Source: Phylloscopus collybita
Lineage: Eukaryota > Chordata > Aves > Passeriformes > Phylloscopidae
Direction: 5' to 3'
NCBI GenBank assembly: GCA_027886175.1
Contig: JAJNNQ010000018.1
Location: 16,349,001-16,413,000 of the forward strand
Length of the DNA: 64,000 nt
Positions 61,145 through 64,000 of this stretch are shown here, one piece after another. The translations under genes and the position numbers were made by a program. Position 1 is the first letter of the stretch. The number at the start of each line of letters is the position of its first letter. The notes under the pieces were generated by a model that worked only from the letters and a program-made list of their open reading frames with translations, ran no database searches and was not told the origin of the DNA.

Positions 61145-64000
61145 CTGCAAAAGGGGAAAGCCTTGTATGAACATCACAGCTTCATGGGCAGTCCAGTCCC
61201 GGCCCCAGCCTGCCTGCCGATGCCCACAGGGGCAGCCCTCTGACCCTGGCACTGCCTGCGCCCTGCTGCAGGGGTGCAGGGGTCACTGGGGTTAACCAAG
61301 TGAAGGACACCTGATGTCCTCCAGCCCCTCCTGCTCCACAGCAGTGTTGCTGCCCAGGCTGCTGAGGCTGTAGATGTCCTGGGAGAGGACACAGTCTAAA
61401 AGGAAAGAGCTACAAAAACTGCTTTCACAAACAAGCCCAAGCCACAGACATTTATTATTTGGGCCACGACCATCTTTTTGTTGTGTTTGGCAGGGCCCAT
61501 GCAACAGGTCTGTAAGGTGGGCTCCTGAGCAGTCCCTGCAATGCAGGGAAATAAAAATGATAGTAGATTACTGCAGGAGAAGCACAAAGCCTGGATCCAG
61601 CCCCCCAGCTCCAGCTACACTACTCGAATGTTTGGATTTCAGGGCTCCTGTGGGCTCAACACTGCTGAGGGATAGCTCAGACCTGCAGGAACAAGTCATC
61701 CTCTGTTCCCTCCATTCTCTATTGACTACAAAGCCATCCCAGGCGTTCACCTGCAATTCCTGGGCTGTCCAGGGCTGCGGGAGAAATCTTGGTAAGGCAG
61801 AAAAACAGGGTGAAGCAGCAAAGCCCCTTTTCCCTCAGAGCACCGCGGCTGCTGTGGCTCCGCTTGCAGCAGGAAGTACATAACCAACTGCAGCCGCAGG
61901 GTGGCAGCTGGGCCATGATGGAAACTGGCTTGGGCCACAGAGCTAAGCCCTGACAAGGCCAGAGATGCTGCTCTGGCCGCAGGGCAGCCCCTGGGGGCTG
62001 ATGAAGCGCTGGTTTCCCAGCTCCGCCCTCCGTTGGGAAGCAGGAGGCTCGGGCCGGGCTCGGGCAGCGGCAGCAGCCCCGCCGGGACGTGGCCTGCTCG
62101 GCGAACGGGGACAGCCAGCGAGGGTTCGGACAGTTCCACACCGATTGCAGGGCCTCCAGATGGCACTCGCACATCACCCGGCCCGGTGGCTCCTCAGGCA
62201 CTGCAGAGCCCACGGGCAGCGTGGCTGGCTGCTTCAGGAAGGCAAAGGTAGCACTTGATTTAAGAGCAGTATTTTTAGAGCACCGTGAAAGCCTGGTGTG
62301 GGAGAGGAGAGACCAAGACACAGCCTGTACTCTGGTGGATCAATGAGGAGTGTCCTACAGTTTCGAAGGTTTGTGCCCAAAACACTCATTATGCTTTACT
62401 GTCTCTCACAAAGAGATGCTGAGAATAGACTAAGAATCCTAAAAGTGACACTTTTCTCCTCTTTAGTACAGTTACTACCCTCCTTTGTCTGTCATTCTGT
62501 ATTTCTCGTCTTCTGGCTGAGTCAAAGGTAGCTGTGGTGGGACCTGAAATGGGGTGTATCCCTTCCCTCAGAACCCAGGGAGGAAGAGCTCTGAGACCCC
62601 CACATCAGGAATTCATCACAACTTTTTTAAGAATTAAGTTTTTGCCCATTTCAAATTTCTTTGTTTCCATCCAGTTGTTCCTTTTAATCTGTCCTTGCCT
62701 TTGCCCCAGCAGTCAGAATCACCATTGCTATTAAATGAATTCAAAGTATATTTTTCATTTGGAGGCAAAATTGAAGTGATTTTGTATATTGACCTATGAA
62801 ATTGCACAGTTTTCTCACTTCTCCTTTACTTCTTTCCTTTTAATTTCTGTACCTGAACACCTTTTGCTTCGAAAAGCTGTCCTGGGGTGACTAAACCAGG
62901 ACAAAAGCCTAACTACAGGTAAACTTTTGCCAGTTCTACACTTTGCAATCTCAGAGCTGTCTTCACTGGGACGTTCTTTTTTTCCCCCTCCATTCCTTGC
63001 ATCTGCAGTTACTCCCAGTGTCCTTTCTGATGTGATTATTCAGTCAGTTTGATCTGGAACTCCCTCGCAAAATTTTCCCTTTTGACTGGAGTGCAGATTT
63101 CACAGAGATTTTGCATCTTTGAGCTAAGAGAACTTCCAGCCAGCTTTGCTTTCAACATCCTGAGCTCCCCAGCCCAGATGACTTCAGTAGCCAGCCTGGT
63201 AGTGTGCCCCTTTGGAATGAAGAACCTGTGTGCAGAGTAGTCACCAAAACCAGCTTGGTTATGTCCACAAAATGCTGTGCTTCAGCTAACATTTTTTTCT
63301 GATAAGAATTCTTTTCATCAGAAAAACTAGCCTGTGCAGAAACACCTTACTAATGTACTGTATTTCTACTAATCATCCTGTTAGTACTTACTTTTGTCCT
63401 ACTCTGCTCTGCACTGTGCTGGGATGACATGCTTGGTTTCAGACTCATATCCTCATTTAATATAAATAAAATTAGTCTACTGTTGTTCATCCAGGATTCC
63501 TTTCTCAGTACTTACCGAAGCAAAGTCTAAAATAAACCCAATTTTATTGGTTTAATGTCTACTTGGTGATAAACGATCTGTGTTCCCAATTCAGAGTGTG
63601 TAATTGTCACTTGGGAAGCATGTGCTTTCCAAGCTATATTTAAGAAACCAGAGGCCCACAGTTCCCTGGAGTATTTATCTCTCTGATAACAGAGGCCTTT
63701 AGTCACTTCCAAACTCAATATTCCTCTATAACCAACCTAACTTTATTTTCTCTGTCTCGCTATGATGCTCAGTCAGAGAACACTGTCAGAGGGTGCACTC
63801 AAATTTAGGAGTAGAGTGACCATGAGAATGTAGCCCTCAGGCATACAATGCAGTTTAGGAAATGTGCTCTTTTTGCACTGCAATAAATAAAAGTATCTGC
63901 ACAATTGTTTGCAGCAGCTGTTTAATTTTAGCAAAATCCTTCCAGCTTTTCAGCCTTTGGGCCAAGGAACACGAGGATGTCTCTGTTTAAGTTGCTAATC
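61145..64000 (-). other. RIN3: RIN3 intron (partial)
   Basis: No further VPS9 exon was recognised. A GC-richer patch at about 61,850-62,250 produces overlapping long frames on both strands (up to 200 codons). None has a domain signature, and I treat them as composition artefacts. The remainder is AT-rich with nothing supportable. Confidence 0.55.

Noticed and set aside
61719..62321. 200-codon minus-strand frame plus overlapping frames on both strands in the RIN3 intron
   Set aside because: GC-rich patch gives open frames in several phases at once; Cys/Pro/Ser-rich translation with no VPS9, SH2 or other motif.

Overview
The window is avian nuclear DNA. Three lines of evidence support this. 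There are three multi-exon vertebrate genes with GT-AG introns. There are several CR1 LINE 3'-end fragments of the bird type. There is a 625-bp solo LTR of a kind that I associate with songbirds (passerine is an inference, not proven). The bulk sequence is AT-rich, with two sharp CpG islands. I saw no rRNA, tRNA or CRISPR, and no intact mobile element.

Layout from left to right. About 690-17,450 (minus strand) is GOLGA5, encoding golgin-84. All 12 coding exons can be read and joined in frame to 736 codons. A non-coding first exon probably lies in the CpG island at 17.1-17.6 kb. About 17.8-27.1 kb is a gene-free stretch with a CR1 fragment and a 414-nt uninterrupted polypyrimidine tract. The second CpG island (27.2-28.2 kb) is the promoter of LGMN (plus strand), encoding the lysosomal asparaginyl endopeptidase legumain. 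Its 13 coding exons between 33,739 and 52,167 join in frame to 431 codons. About 52.9-58.6 kb is a gene-free interval with one CR1 fragment. From about 59.5 kb to the right edge (minus strand) lies the 3' end of RIN3, a Rab5 exchange factor. Its last two coding exons are visible; the rest of the gene lies beyond the window.

The order and orientation (GOLGA5 and LGMN head to head, LGMN and RIN3 tail to tail) match the human chromosome 14q32 neighbourhood. All three proteins act in the endomembrane system: golgin-84 tethers vesicles at Golgi cisternae, RIN3 acts on early endosomes, and legumain works in lysosomes. This looks like conserved synteny and I see no sign of an operon-like unit.

No exotic new system was found. 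The observations most worth a second look are: an 88-codon ORF behind a good splice acceptor inside a GOLGA5 intron; a possible alternative last exon of GOLGA5 that would shorten its membrane anchor; an isolated GC/CpG-rich GOLGA5 exon; paired ZNF143/THAP11-like motifs in the LGMN promoter; a perfect 32-bp palindrome; and the long polypyrimidine tract.
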